DNA of 64,000 nucleotides from Vreelandella subterranea (GTDB lineage: Bacteria; Pseudomonadota; Gammaproteobacteria; Pseudomonadales; Halomonadaceae), in the NCBI RefSeq assembly GCF_900111305.1, contig NZ_FOGS01000014.1:29239-93238 (forward strand). The letters are read 5' to 3'. This document shows positions 8,479 through 16,456 of this stretch, piece after piece; within the stretch, counting starts at the first letter, position 1; the number at the start of each line of letters is the position of its first letter. The position numbers and the translations under genes are program-made. The notes under the pieces were generated by a model that ran no database searches, was not told the DNA's origin, and saw only the letters and a list, made by a program, of their open reading frames with translations.

Positions 8479-9468
8479 ATGAAAGGATATTTCTCTTTGC
8501 GCTGGTCACTTGCCAGCTTGTTGGCCTGTATCAGCCTGTTGCCGGGGTTGGCCATTGCCGCCGATGATGCATTATCAGTCAAGTTTGAAAACGACAGTCT
8601 GGCCAGCAGTGACGATGGACACTTCACCAGCGGTTTTCAGCTTGACTGGGCATATGAACCCGACGCGGACAGCTGGCCCCAGCGCCTGGCCACTGCACTG
8701 CCCGATAGTCTGATCGGTAGGGCTGATAAAGCCGCCTATCGATTGGTGCATCAGATATATACGCCAAATAACATCGCAAGAAGCGAACTGATTGAAGACG
8801 ATCGCCCCTATGCGGGGCTTGTCTACGGCGGCATATCGCTTTACGAAGATGTGCCGATGGGCAGCTGGCAGCAGTCGACGGACCTGCATCTGGACGTTGG
8901 CCTGGTAGGGCCGTCCTCGCTTGCCGATAGCATCCAGCGTGAAGTACATCGCTTCACCGAGAGTGACCGCCCTAATGGCTGGGACAGCCAGCTAGGTGAT
9001 GAGGCAATTTTGAATGCTGCCATGCGACGCCAGTGGTGGCACAGCACGCCGTTGGGTGGCAAGCAGTTTGCCCATGGCCCCAGCGTAAGCGGTGCCCTGG
9101 GTAACCTCTATACCTACGCCAGCGCGGGTTACAGCGTGCGCTGGGGCGATCAAGCCTCAGGCACTCCCACGCTGACGCCTAGTCCGGGCAGCCGTCATCA
9201 CCTAACCGGCAAGGAGGGCTGGCAGTGGTACCTGTTTGCCAGCGTAGACGGCTATTACATGGCCCAAAACCTGACCCTGGACGGCAATAGTTTCCGTAAT
9301 AGCCATTCGGTCGACCGCAAGGAGTGGGTGGGCGATATCTCGGGTGGCCTGGCGCTGGCCTGGGAAGATTGGCAGCTGACCTACGCTGCCGTGGCGCGCT
9401 CGCGGGAATTTGATGGCCAGGAAGAGCAGGATAAATTCGGCGCGTTGACGCTCTCGAAACGTTTTTGA
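8479..9468 (+). CDS. Lipid A deacylase LpxR-like outer-membrane protein
   Basis: A 329-residue protein. A Sec signal peptide ends near GLAIAA, and the mature protein starts DDALSVKFENDSLASSDDGHFTSGFQLDW, the conserved DUF2219/LpxR opening that holds the metal- and substrate-site Asn, Asp and His residues. Further family blocks are DDRPYAGLVYGG and a terminal amphipathic strand ending in Phe (TLSKRF), as in beta-barrels. LpxR removes a 3'-acyloxyacyl chain from lipid A in the outer membrane. Activity here is inferred from the family only. The start follows AAGGAATG. Confidence 0.85.
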   Translation: MKGYFSLRWSLASLLACISLLPGLAIAADDALSVKFENDSLASSDDGHFTSGFQLDWAYEPDADSWPQRLATALPDSLIGRADKAAYRLVHQIYTPNNIARSELIEDDRPYAGLVYGGISLYEDVPMGSWQQSTDLHLDVGLVGPSSLADSIQREVHRFTESDRPNGWDSQLGDEAILNAAMRRQWWHSTPLGGKQFAHGPSVSGALGNLYTYASAGYSVRWGDQASGTPTLTPSPGSRHHLTGKEGWQWYLFASVDGYYMAQNLTLDGNSFRNSHSVDRKEWVGDISGGLALAWEDWQLTYAAVARSREFDGQEEQDKFGALTLSKRF

Positions 9469-9519
9469 TGGCAAAACGCGCTAGGCTTGTTGAGCGACGG
9501 ATAGCCGAGGAGGGCGTTC

Positions 9520-9858
9520 ATGGTCAGGAAAGCGTATCCCCGCACGCCTGATGGCCGCTATTTCGTGGCTAAAGACCGACTTTGGCGCTGCACCGATCCA
9601 CGCTTGAGTGAGGATGAAAAGCGCAAGCATATCAAAGCACTGATGAAAGCGCGCCGTGCGGTAAGAACCTCTCAGCAGCAAGAAGATGAAAACGCGCTGC
9701 GCAAGGCCCGCGACGCGGTGCAAGCTGCCAAGGAAGCGCTGGGGGAGCGCGGTCCTGTGTGGTGGGATGACGATGCACCTGATGAAAGCGGCTTAGCACC
9801 CCGCAATAGCTCTTATGCCAAGTGGTGGGAGCGTCACGACCCTTCATTGCAAGAATAG
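9520..9858 (+). CDS. Conserved hypothetical protein, highly charged
   Basis: A 112-residue protein, rich in Arg, Lys and Asp, with a helical centre (about residues 28-75) and a tryptophan-rich C-terminal part (GPVWWDDDAPDES, SSYAKWWERHDP). The start RTPDGRYFVAKDRLWRCTDPRLSEDEK resembles small uncharacterised proteins seen in proteobacteria. It has no signal peptide or membrane helix. A GAGGAGGG-like site lies before the ATG at 9520, and it ends before a strong terminator. I do not assign a function. Confidence 0.75.
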   Translation: MVRKAYPRTPDGRYFVAKDRLWRCTDPRLSEDEKRKHIKALMKARRAVRTSQQQEDENALRKARDAVQAAKEALGERGPVWWDDDAPDESGLAPRNSSYAKWWERHDPSLQE

Positions 9859-9874
9859 CTTTTTTGAGTTCCCA

Positions 9875-9911
9875 GCCAGTAGTCGTCTACCCAGACGCTG
9901 CTGGCTTTTTT
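9875..9911 (+). terminator. Rho-independent terminator
   Basis: The stem GCCAG..CGTCT / AGACG..CTGGC (9875-9905), with a small internal mismatch, is followed by TTTTTTGTTTT. Confidence 0.8.
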
Positions 9912-9975
9912 GTTTTGCCCCTCACCTTAGCCGTATTGACAGGTCATGTGCTGGTCGTTATGTTTAATAACAAAT

Positions 9976-9994
9976 AAAAATCACTATCATTGTT
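9976..9994. promoter_or_regulatory. Fur-box-like site upstream of the TonB-dependent receptor
   Basis: Read on the minus strand, AACAATGATAGTGATTTTT matches the 19-bp Fur consensus at 13 of 19 positions. It lies 30-48 bp upstream of the receptor start at 10024, where a promoter would be. Iron-dependent repression is therefore likely for a siderophore receptor. Confidence 0.6.
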
Positions 9995-10023
9995 ATTAAT
10001 ATTAGCTCCAGGATCAATTTCTC

Positions 10024-12135
10024 ATGCATTACTCAGCATTTCACCTGCGCAAGCTATCCAGCGCAGTTGCGCTTGCGTCTGTTTTCGGTTCACCCACAAT
10101 TGCCTTTGCTCAGCAAACCGACGCCACCAGTGACGTCGAGCTGGAGGCCATGCAGGTTGTGGGCACCGCCATGGACACGATGGGCTATATCGAAGCCGAA
10201 AGGCAGCCCGATGTGGGCAAGCTGGACGTGCCGCTAAACGAGCAGCCATTCTCCATGTCGGTGGTCGATGAGCAGTTTATGCAGGATACCGGCAGTAAAA
10301 CGATTCAGGATGCGCTGTTGTACACCCCCGGCGTTTACGCCGGTAACTTCGGCTTCGATACGCGTATAGACGGTGCCTCGGTACGTGGTATTTCGGCGGG
10401 CCGATATCTGGATGGCCTGCGCCAGCTATACGGCTCTTACAATTCAGTGCGCACCAACCCCTATGCGTTAGAAAGCCTGGAAGTGCTGAAAGGGCCGTCT
10501 TCCATGTTGTACGGCCAGGCAGATTTAGGTGGCATTATCAATGGCCTTTCCAAGCTGCCAGAGGAGGAGCGTAGCGGCGAGGTTTGGGCGCAATATGGTT
10601 CCCATAACCGCAAGCAACTGGCCGTGGATGTAACGGGGGCTGCTGACGAGGACGGTGAGCTACTCTACCGTCTGGTAGCCCTGAAGCGCGATAGCGATAC
10701 CCAGGTGGACCACGTCGAGGACGATGGCTATGTGGTATCGCCCTCGCTGACATGGCGGCCCAGTAATGACACCGAGATAACCCTCCTGGTTAACCGCCAA
10801 GAGAATAAAGGCCAGGTATCCGCGCAGTTCCTGCCCCAGGCGGGTACATTAGAACCGGGTTCCCAGGGCTTTATCGGTTCGGAGCGCTTTGTCGGCGAGC
10901 CGGGCTGGGATCGTTACGACCGCGAGAAAACCGAAACGACCGTGTTTTTCGACCATCAGATCAATCACGACTGGGCGTTTTCTGCCACGGCGCGCTACAC
11001 CGACTCAAGCACCGAAACCCGCGAGCACTGGGTCACTATTCCCAGCCAGCCGGATGCCAACGGCGAGGTGCCACGGACGATCTTTACCGCCGATGCCGCC
11101 ACGCAAATATTTAATGTTGACGCCCGTTTGGAAGGGGAGTTTGCACTGGGCAATACCCAACATTCCCTGATTGCCGGTATCGACCGTCAGGATGCCCATT
11201 GGGAGCAGGATAATTACTACTACGGGTATGGGGAGGGTGGCACGATTGATGTCTACAACCCTGAATACGGTAATCTACAACTCGACTCGCTGAACCCTAC
11301 AGACCGGCCCGATAATGAAATCGAGCAGGTGGGTATTTACCTCGCTGATCACATTGAAGTTGGCCCAGTGGTAGTTTCCGCTGGGTTGCGCCATGACTGG
11401 GCAGAAAATCGAGAGTTAGCCGTTAATGGGGCTGATACGGTCAGTGATGAAGAAGCGACGACGGGTCGTTTGGGGCTAATGTATCGGTTTGATAACGGCA
11501 TCTCGCCTTATATCAGCTATTCAGAAGCCTTCAGCATGAACTTAGGCACCGACGGCACCGCAAGTCAAAGTACACTAAAGCCCACTACCGGCGAGCAGGA
11601 AGAGGCAGGAATCAAGTATCTGTCGCCGGATAAATCGCTGGCGATTAGCGCGGCGTATTTTGATATTACCCAGGAAAACCGGGTTAATGATGGATCTACG
11701 CCAGGCGGTGTTGAGCAAACTGGTGCGGTCATCGATGGCTGGGAATTGCAGTTCAACAAGCGTTGGCAGGACTTTGAAACCCAGCTGGGCTATACCCACA
11801 TGAATGCCAATGATGCAAGCTCTGGCGAGCGGCTACCCTACGTTGCGGAAAAACAGGCCTCCTGGTGGAACAAGCTTTATCTGGGGAATAACTGGCGATT
11901 TGGTGCCGGGGTTCGCTACATCGGTGACAACGTAGGCTCGGGTGGTGCGCCCAAGGTGCCGTCCGAGACCCTGGTTGACGCCATGATCGGGTATACCGTC
12001 GGACAGTGGGATCTAAGCCTGGATGCCAAAAACCTGACTGACGAAGAGTTTATCTCCTGGTGCCGTTATGAAGGCGGCGACTGTGGCTATGGCGAGAGAC
12101 GCAACGTGACAGCCAACGTACGTTACCAATTTTAA
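10024..12135 (+). CDS. TonB-dependent siderophore receptor
   Basis: A 703-residue outer-membrane receptor. The signal peptide ends near IAFAQQ. The TonB-box region lies around ELEAMQVVG (about 39-47). The plug domain follows, with NEQPFSMSVVDEQFMQDTG, TPGVYAGN and LEVLKGPSSMLYGQADLGGIIN. The 22-strand barrel ends in VTANVRYQF with the terminal Phe needed for outer-membrane insertion. Motifs are those of the siderophore (FhuA/FpvA-like) subfamily; the ligand is not predictable. No TonB, ABC or siderophore synthesis genes are adjacent. The Fur-like box at 9976 suggests iron control. Confidence 0.93.
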   Translation: MHYSAFHLRKLSSAVALASVFGSPTIAFAQQTDATSDVELEAMQVVGTAMDTMGYIEAERQPDVGKLDVPLNEQPFSMSVVDEQFMQDTGSKTIQDALLYTPGVYAGNFGFDTRIDGASVRGISAGRYLDGLRQLYGSYNSVRTNPYALESLEVLKGPSSMLYGQADLGGIINGLSKLPEEERSGEVWAQYGSHNRKQLAVDVTGAADEDGELLYRLVALKRDSDTQVDHVEDDGYVVSPSLTWRPSNDTEITLLVNRQENKGQVSAQFLPQAGTLEPGSQGFIGSERFVGEPGWDRYDREKTETTVFFDHQINHDWAFSATARYTDSSTETREHWVTIPSQPDANGEVPRTIFTADAATQIFNVDARLEGEFALGNTQHSLIAGIDRQDAHWEQDNYYYGYGEGGTIDVYNPEYGNLQLDSLNPTDRPDNEIEQVGIYLADHIEVGPVVVSAGLRHDWAENRELAVNGADTVSDEEATTGRLGLMYRFDNGISPYISYSEAFSMNLGTDGTASQSTLKPTTGEQEEAGIKYLSPDKSLAISAAYFDITQENRVNDGSTPGGVEQTGAVIDGWELQFNKRWQDFETQLGYTHMNANDASSGERLPYVAEKQASWWNKLYLGNNWRFGAGVRYIGDNVGSGGAPKVPSETLVDAMIGYTVGQWDLSLDAKNLTDEEFISWCRYEGGDCGYGERRNVTANVRYQF

Positions 12136-12163
12136 TTCCTGACGTTCAGCGCATTGAAAGGAC

Positions 12164-12190
12164 AAAAGGGACGGCGTAGCCGTCCCTTTT
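12164..12190. terminator. Bidirectional terminator between the receptor and the DUF2798 gene
   Basis: The perfect 11-bp stem AAAAGGGACGG / CCGTCCCTTTT with loop CGTAG (12175-12179) has A/T runs on both sides. It can serve both convergent genes. Confidence 0.8.
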
Positions 12191-12193
12191 GCG

Positions 12194-12427
12194 TTAGCCA
12201 TGAGGCTTTTTAACCAGAATGACCACCAACCTGCGCACAATGGGTAACACCAGGTTAATGACCGGCAGCGCGACGGCAAAGGCAAACAGCCACGCTTTGA
12301 GCCAGATCATCACAATCCCGCCAATAAAGCCGATGTTGTATAGCGTAATCACCAGCGACATCACACATGACATGAACAGCGCCATCAAAAAGGTAAACAG
12401 CAACTGGCTATATTTTGGGTCAATCAT
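12194..12427 (-). CDS. DUF2798 family small membrane protein
   Basis: A 77-residue protein from the ATG at 12427 (MIDPKYSQLLFTFLMALFMS). It has two membrane helices (about 8-30 and 38-62), a WLKAWLFAFAVALPVINLVLPIVRRLV segment and a basic end (KKPHG). This is the DUF2798 pattern, a family of two-helix inner-membrane proteins of unknown function. A longer in-frame start gives an unrelated basic extension. It is convergent with the TonB receptor. Confidence 0.8.
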   Translation of the reverse strand: MIDPKYSQLLFTFLMALFMSCVMSLVITLYNIGFIGGIVMIWLKAWLFAFAVALPVINLVLPIVRRLVVILVKKPHG

Positions 12428-12465
12428 CGTGCGCCCCTTCACACTGCGTATCCTGCAAGGACTCA

Positions 12466-12491
12466 ACTCAAAACGGCCCGCGTGGGCCGTT
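12466..12491 (-). terminator. Terminator downstream of yghU (minus strand)
   Basis: The 8-bp stem AACGGCCC / GGGCCGTT (12472-12479 / 12484-12491) has loop GCGT. On the minus strand it is followed by TTTGAGTT. It lies 22 bp after the yghU stop. Confidence 0.7.
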
Positions 12492-12512
12492 CGTGATTAA
12501 GTTGGAGTACTA

Positions 12513-13373
12513 TTATTGCTTGTCTTGGGTACGCAGTTCAAAGTCGCTGGCGTCGTGGCGCTCATGTAACTGCTCATGGGGTTCGCCCCAGGTGCGGTTG
12601 ACCATGCGGCCCCGTTTGACGGCCGGGCGCTCATCGATCTCTTCGGTCCAGCGAATGACATTTTTGTAGGTGTGGGCTTCAAGGAACTCAGCCGCCTCGT
12701 AAACCCGGTTTTTGACCAGTGCGCCGTACCAGGGGTATATCGCCATGTCGGCAATGGTGTACTCATCGCCTGCCATGAAGCGGTTTTCGGCCAGGTGGCG
12801 GTCGAGTACATCAAGCTGGCGCTTTACTTCCATGGTGTAGCGATCGATCGGATACTGATAGCTCTCCGGCGCGTACGCATAAAAGTGGCCGAAGCCGCCA
12901 CCGAGTAGCGGCGCGCTGCCCATTTGCCAGAATAACCAGGACAAGCACTCGGTGCGTTTTGCCGGGTCAGTGGGCAGGAAGGCGTTAAACTTCTCGGCCA
13001 GGTAAAGCAGGATGGCGCCGGATTCAAATACGCGCTGGGGCGGGTTAACGCTGTGATCCATTAACGCGGGAATTTTCGAGTTGGGATTCACTTCGACAAA
13101 ACCGCTGCTGAATTGGTCGCCTTCACCAATCTGGATCAGGTGGGCATCGTACTCAACGCCCTCAATGCCTTTCTCCAGCAGCTCTTCGAGCATCACGGTG
13201 ACTTTTACCCCGTTGGGGGTTGCCAGTGAATAAAGCTGTAGGGGATGTTTACCAACCGGCAACGGTTTGTCATGCGTTGCGCCCGCAACAGGGCGGTTAA
13301 TGTTGGCAAATTTGCCGCCGTTGCCGGGTTCCCATTGCCAGACGCGTGGTGGGGTGTAGGTGTCTTCGCTCAT
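12513..13373 (-). CDS. yghU: Glutathione-dependent disulfide-bond oxidoreductase YghU
   Basis: A 286-residue Nu-class GST-like protein. The N-terminal extension YTPPRVWQWEPGNGGKFANINRPVAGATH, the LYSLATPNGVKVTVMLEELL thioredoxin segment and NSKIPALMDHS are diagnostic of YghU/YfcG. These enzymes bind two glutathione molecules and reduce disulfide bonds or organic hydroperoxides. The position beside the organic peroxide genes ohr/ohrR on the same strand fits a thiol/peroxide stress role. The start has AGGAGGGAACG just upstream. Confidence 0.93.
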   Translation of the reverse strand: MSEDTYTPPRVWQWEPGNGGKFANINRPVAGATHDKPLPVGKHPLQLYSLATPNGVKVTVMLEELLEKGIEGVEYDAHLIQIGEGDQFSSGFVEVNPNSKIPALMDHSVNPPQRVFESGAILLYLAEKFNAFLPTDPAKRTECLSWLFWQMGSAPLLGGGFGHFYAYAPESYQYPIDRYTMEVKRQLDVLDRHLAENRFMAGDEYTIADMAIYPWYGALVKNRVYEAAEFLEAHTYKNVIRWTEEIDERPAVKRGRMVNRTWGEPHEQLHERHDASDFELRTQDKQ

Positions 13374-13443
13374 CGTTCCCTCCTGTTAAAGGAAGCCACC
13401 GCACCCAATGATGCGGTGGCTGATGGTTCGCTGACTATCGACC

Positions 13444-13869
13444 TTATACCACTGTCAGTGTGACGTCGATATTACCGCGCGTTGCATTGGAGTAGGGGCA
13501 GACAACGTGGGCCTTATCGACCAGCATTTGCGCCACGTCTTTTTCAAGGCCGGGCAGGCTGATTTCGAGTTCAACTTCAATGCCAAAACCGGTCGGAATG
13601 GCCCCAATGCCAACGTGGCCGTTAATTTGGGCATCGTCTGGCAGCTTAACTTTTTCTTGGCTGGCAACGTGTTTAAGGGCGCCTAAAAAACAGGCTGAGT
13701 AACCTGCTGCAAAAAGCTGTTCGGGATTGGTGCCGTCGCCGCCGGGGCCGCCCAGTTCTTTGGGCGTGCTTAGCTTGACGCTCAACGCGCCGTCCGACGA
13801 TTTGGCATGACCCTCGCGACCGCCGGTGGCGGTGGCGTGGGCACGGTAGGCAATGGTTTCAATCGACAT
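13444..13869 (-). CDS. ohr: Organic hydroperoxide resistance protein Ohr
   Basis: A 141-residue OsmC-superfamily thiol peroxidase starting [21 protein letters not shown]. Both redox cysteines are present: [14 protein letters not shown] (peroxidatic) and [18 protein letters not shown] (resolving), plus the [18 protein letters not shown] segment with the catalytic Arg/Glu environment of Ohr. It reduces organic hydroperoxides using lipoylated partners. The start was moved from an upstream in-frame ATG to the family N-terminus. Its regulator ohrR lies 141 bp upstream on the same strand. Confidence 0.95.
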   Translation of the reverse strand: MSIETIAYRAHATATGGREGHAKSSDGALSVKLSTPKELGGPGGDGTNPEQLFAAGYSACFLGALKHVASQEKVKLPDDAQINGHVGIGAIPTGFGIEVELEISLPGLEKDVAQMLVDKAHVVCPYSNATRGNIDVTLTVV

Positions 13870-14010
13870 CGTCAATACTCCCTGAATAATTCGATAAGTA
13901 GGGTTTACCCAGCTTGTACACATCATGGACGTGATCAACAGGTTAGTGCAGCTTTAGTTTGTGCGCAAGGTAAATGAGGGCGCTGTGTAGCCGGACTGGC
14001 GATAGGCTGA

Positions 14011-14460
14011 TTACTGGGACTGCTGCAGTTTATCTCGGAGTTTGACCAGGTCGTCTTTGAGCTGGGTGAGTGCCTCAATGGACTGCTCGCTAGCATTGAC
14101 CACGCAGCTGGGGATATGGCGCGCCTGCTCGCGCATTGCGCGTCCTCGATCAGTTAGAAAAAGCTCCACGACCCGCTCATCCTGGCAGCTACGCTGCCTG
14201 ATCAGCAGCTGATCGGCTTCCAGCCGTTTAAGCAGCGGCGTGACCGAGCCAGGGTCAGTGAGCAAGCGCTTGCTCAATGTGCTGACGGTAATGCCGTCTT
14301 CCTGCCAGAGCACCAGCATTGCAAGGTATTGGGGGTAGGTAAGCCCCAGTTCTTTAAGCAGCGGCTTATAGACCTTGGTCATCATCAAGGACGTGGAGTA
14401 AAGCGCGAAACAAAGCTGGTTATCGAGTTCCAGTTCGCTACAGGTCGGGTCGTCGGCCAT
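14011..14460 (-). CDS. ohrR: OhrR, MarR-family organic peroxide sensor repressor
   Basis: A 149-residue winged-helix MarR protein. The reactive Cys of OhrR proteins lies in LDNQLCFALYSTS (about residue 17), followed by the conserved MTKVYKPLLKELGLTYPQYLAMLVLW dimer and sensor segment and the TVSTLSKRLLTDPGSVTPLLKRLEADQLLIRQR helix-turn-helix and wing. Oxidation of the Cys releases DNA and induces ohr. Gene order ohrR-ohr on one strand with an intergenic gap is the usual arrangement. Confidence 0.93.
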   Translation of the reverse strand: MADDPTCSELELDNQLCFALYSTSLMMTKVYKPLLKELGLTYPQYLAMLVLWQEDGITVSTLSKRLLTDPGSVTPLLKRLEADQLLIRQRSCQDERVVELFLTDRGRAMREQARHIPSCVVNASEQSIEALTQLKDDLVKLRDKLQQSQ

Positions 14461-14597
14461 GAAGGCTCCGTAACAAAATGCGTGACTTTAATGTAGCGTG
14501 ATCCACCGTGAAGTGGCTAGCGCTCTATACCTTGGTCGCAATTTATCTGTTTCGCTTTGACACCGTGATGGCAGATGGCTAGCCTTCGCTTAATCAA

Positions 14598-14611
14598 TGT
14601 TACCGGTAACA
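14598..14611. promoter_or_regulatory. GntR operator-like palindrome upstream of the gluconate TRAP operon
   Basis: TGTTACCGGTAACA is a perfect 14-bp palindrome, flanked by A on each side. It agrees with the operator recognised by the E. coli gluconate repressor GntR (core TGTTACC-GTAACA). It lies 105 bp upstream of dctP, and a GntR orthologue is encoded at the end of the same cluster. Confidence 0.8.
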
Positions 14612-14716
14612 AGGCGTCGATAATCGTCGTGGCCGGCAACGTTCACTCGGTGGCGATGCCATTCATCCGCTATCAATCATCATTATCAACAACAACGATC
14701 TGTATGGAGATACGTC

Positions 14717-15790
14717 ATGACTGCAATTTGGCGCAACACACTGACTCTGGTTGGCGCGACAACCCTGACGCTGGGCATGGCCCATGCCCAAAGCCCCGAA
14801 CTTTCCGATCCGCCTGAAATCGATGGCGATATCGTTGGTGACCACGGTACCCACACGCTGCGTATGGGTATCGGCCTCTCTGAAAACTCGCCGCAGTACA
14901 TTTCCAGCCAGTATTTTGGAGAGATTCTCGAAAAGCGCACAGATGGGCGTATCACCGTCAATGTCTTCCCCAACAGCCAGTTGGGCGATGACGTGCAAAT
15001 GATGGAAATGCTGCAAACCGGCACGCTGGACATGACCTACCCATCCAGCTCGGCGGCCACTGGCTATGTTGAAGAGCTCGCCGTGTTTGACCTGCCGTTT
15101 TTGCTGCCCAGCCGTGAAGCGGCGATTGAGGTCCTGCAAAGCGATGTGGCACTGGAACTGCTGGAAGGCTTTGAAGGTTCCGGCCTGAAGCCGCTGGCTT
15201 TTTCTGAGAATGGCTATCGCCAGCTTTCCAACAGCGCTCGCCCGATTGAAACGCCGGAAGATGTTGCTGGCCTTGATGTGCGTGGCCTGAGTGTCCGCAC
15301 CATGGAAAACCCGGTGCATCTGGACATCTGGGAAACGCTGGGTGCCAACCCTACGCCCATGGCCTTTGGCGAGCTTTTCTCGGCGATGGAGCAAGGCGTT
15401 GTCGATGGCCAGGAAAACCCCTGGAGCACCATCCTGACGTCCAACTTTCACGAAGTGCAGGATTACGGCACCGAAACCCGTCACGTTTACACGCCGTTTA
15501 TCATGATGCTTTCCGAACGTACCTGGGACAGGATGGCACCTGAGTACCAGGAACTGGTGATGGAAGCGGCGCGTCAATCGGCCGAGTACGAAATGCAGCT
15601 GTCGGCGGAGTACGATACGTGGTCGCGGGAGCAGCTTGAAGAGCGTGGTATGCAAATCACTCGCCTCAATGACGAGCAACTGGAAGCTTTCCAGGAAGCG
15701 GTACAGCCGGTGTACGAAAAATGGGCGCCGCGCATTGGCGAAGAGCTGATTCAAGACATTCAAGCGATTGTCGACGGCAGTTCCGAATAA
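14717..15790 (+). CDS. dctP: TRAP transporter substrate-binding protein (DctP), probably for gluconate
   Basis: A 357-residue periplasmic protein. The signal peptide ends at GMAHAQ. Family segments are LRMGIGLSENSPQY, GEILEKRTDGRITVNVFPNSQLGDD, the PIETPEDVAGLDVR motif with substrate-contact Arg, and FSAMEQGVVDGQENP. It delivers an organic acid to the DctQM membrane complex. Gluconate is inferred from the downstream gntK and gntR genes and the GntR-like operator upstream. The first ~25 mature residues (ELSDPPEIDGDIVGDH) are an unusual acidic extension before the DctP fold. Confidence 0.93.
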   Translation: MTAIWRNTLTLVGATTLTLGMAHAQSPELSDPPEIDGDIVGDHGTHTLRMGIGLSENSPQYISSQYFGEILEKRTDGRITVNVFPNSQLGDDVQMMEMLQTGTLDMTYPSSSAATGYVEELAVFDLPFLLPSREAAIEVLQSDVALELLEGFEGSGLKPLAFSENGYRQLSNSARPIETPEDVAGLDVRGLSVRTMENPVHLDIWETLGANPTPMAFGELFSAMEQGVVDGQENPWSTILTSNFHEVQDYGTETRHVYTPFIMMLSERTWDRMAPEYQELVMEAARQSAEYEMQLSAEYDTWSREQLEERGMQITRLNDEQLEAFQEAVQPVYEKWAPRIGEELIQDIQAIVDGSSE

Positions 15791-15810
15791 CCCCTGCCTT
15801 TGTCGGTGAT

Positions 15811-15834
15811 CGGGCAGGCCCATTGGCCTGCCCG
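15811..15834 (+). promoter_or_regulatory. Intergenic stem-loop between the TRAP binding-protein gene and dctQ
   Basis: A perfect 10-bp GC-rich stem CGGGCAGGCC / GGCCTGCCCG with a CATT loop and no T run, 20 bp after the dctP stop. It is likely a processing or mRNA-stabilising hairpin that keeps binding-protein mRNA above membrane-protein mRNA. Confidence 0.7.
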
Positions 15835-15859
15835 AATTGTCAGTATCTCCGGAGTTATC

Positions 15860-16453
15860 ATGACCACTTCCCAGACAACCGCGCTTAACGACCCCGTGAT
15901 CGAAGACCCTTCGGTGTATCTGGATGATCCCAATCGCAAACAGTTAGAACTTCACACTGACACCGCTCAAGGCCCCGCTGTGTTTCGCTGGCTAACCCTG
16001 GGCATGGAGTATCTGATCGGCGCTATTCTGGTCGCGCTGATTGCGTCTGTTTCCTGCAACGTAGTGGGTCGCGCGGTGTTTAATCATTCGCTGCCCTGGG
16101 CGGATGAACTGGCGCGTATGCTCTTTATCTGGTTGGTGTTCATCGGGGCCGCAGCCGCCTTTGCGCGCTATGAACATATTGCGGTAGACGCCTTGGTGCG
16201 CCGTCTACCCATGCGTTTTGCCCATCTGCTTTATTTTATTCAGCATTTGATCATTACCATCTTGATGGGCGTGATGTTGGCTGGCGGATACCAAGTCATC
16301 GCGAACTCCAGTGGCCGCTCGGCGATTTTGAAGGTGCCATTGAGTCTGTTGAGTTTGTCACTGGTGCTGTGCGTTTTATTTATCGCCGTGGTGTCGCTAT
16401 GGCGGATGTGGGTGAGTCTTTGCATCATTCGCCAGCCAGAAAAGGGGGCCTGA
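15860..16453 (+). CDS. dctQ: TRAP transporter small membrane subunit (DctQ)
   Basis: A 197-residue protein with ~45 cytosolic residues and four membrane helices. It carries the DctQ hallmark FNHSLPWADELARMLFIWLVFIGAAAAF (here with conserved Trp-Ala-Asp-Glu) and HIAVDALVRRLP after it. It pairs with DctM in the sodium- or proton-driven uptake complex. The start at 15860 follows CTCCGGAG. The stop is 3 bp before dctM. Confidence 0.93.
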   Translation: MTTSQTTALNDPVIEDPSVYLDDPNRKQLELHTDTAQGPAVFRWLTLGMEYLIGAILVALIASVSCNVVGRAVFNHSLPWADELARMLFIWLVFIGAAAAFARYEHIAVDALVRRLPMRFAHLLYFIQHLIITILMGVMLAGGYQVIANSSGRSAILKVPLSLLSLSLVLCVLFIAVVSLWRMWVSLCIIRQPEKGA

Positions 16454-16456
16454 GCC

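Noticed and set aside
14663..15823. 386-codon open frame on the minus strand over dctP
   Set aside because: Shadow of the TRAP binding-protein gene; no plausible domain and biased composition (His/Arg-rich).
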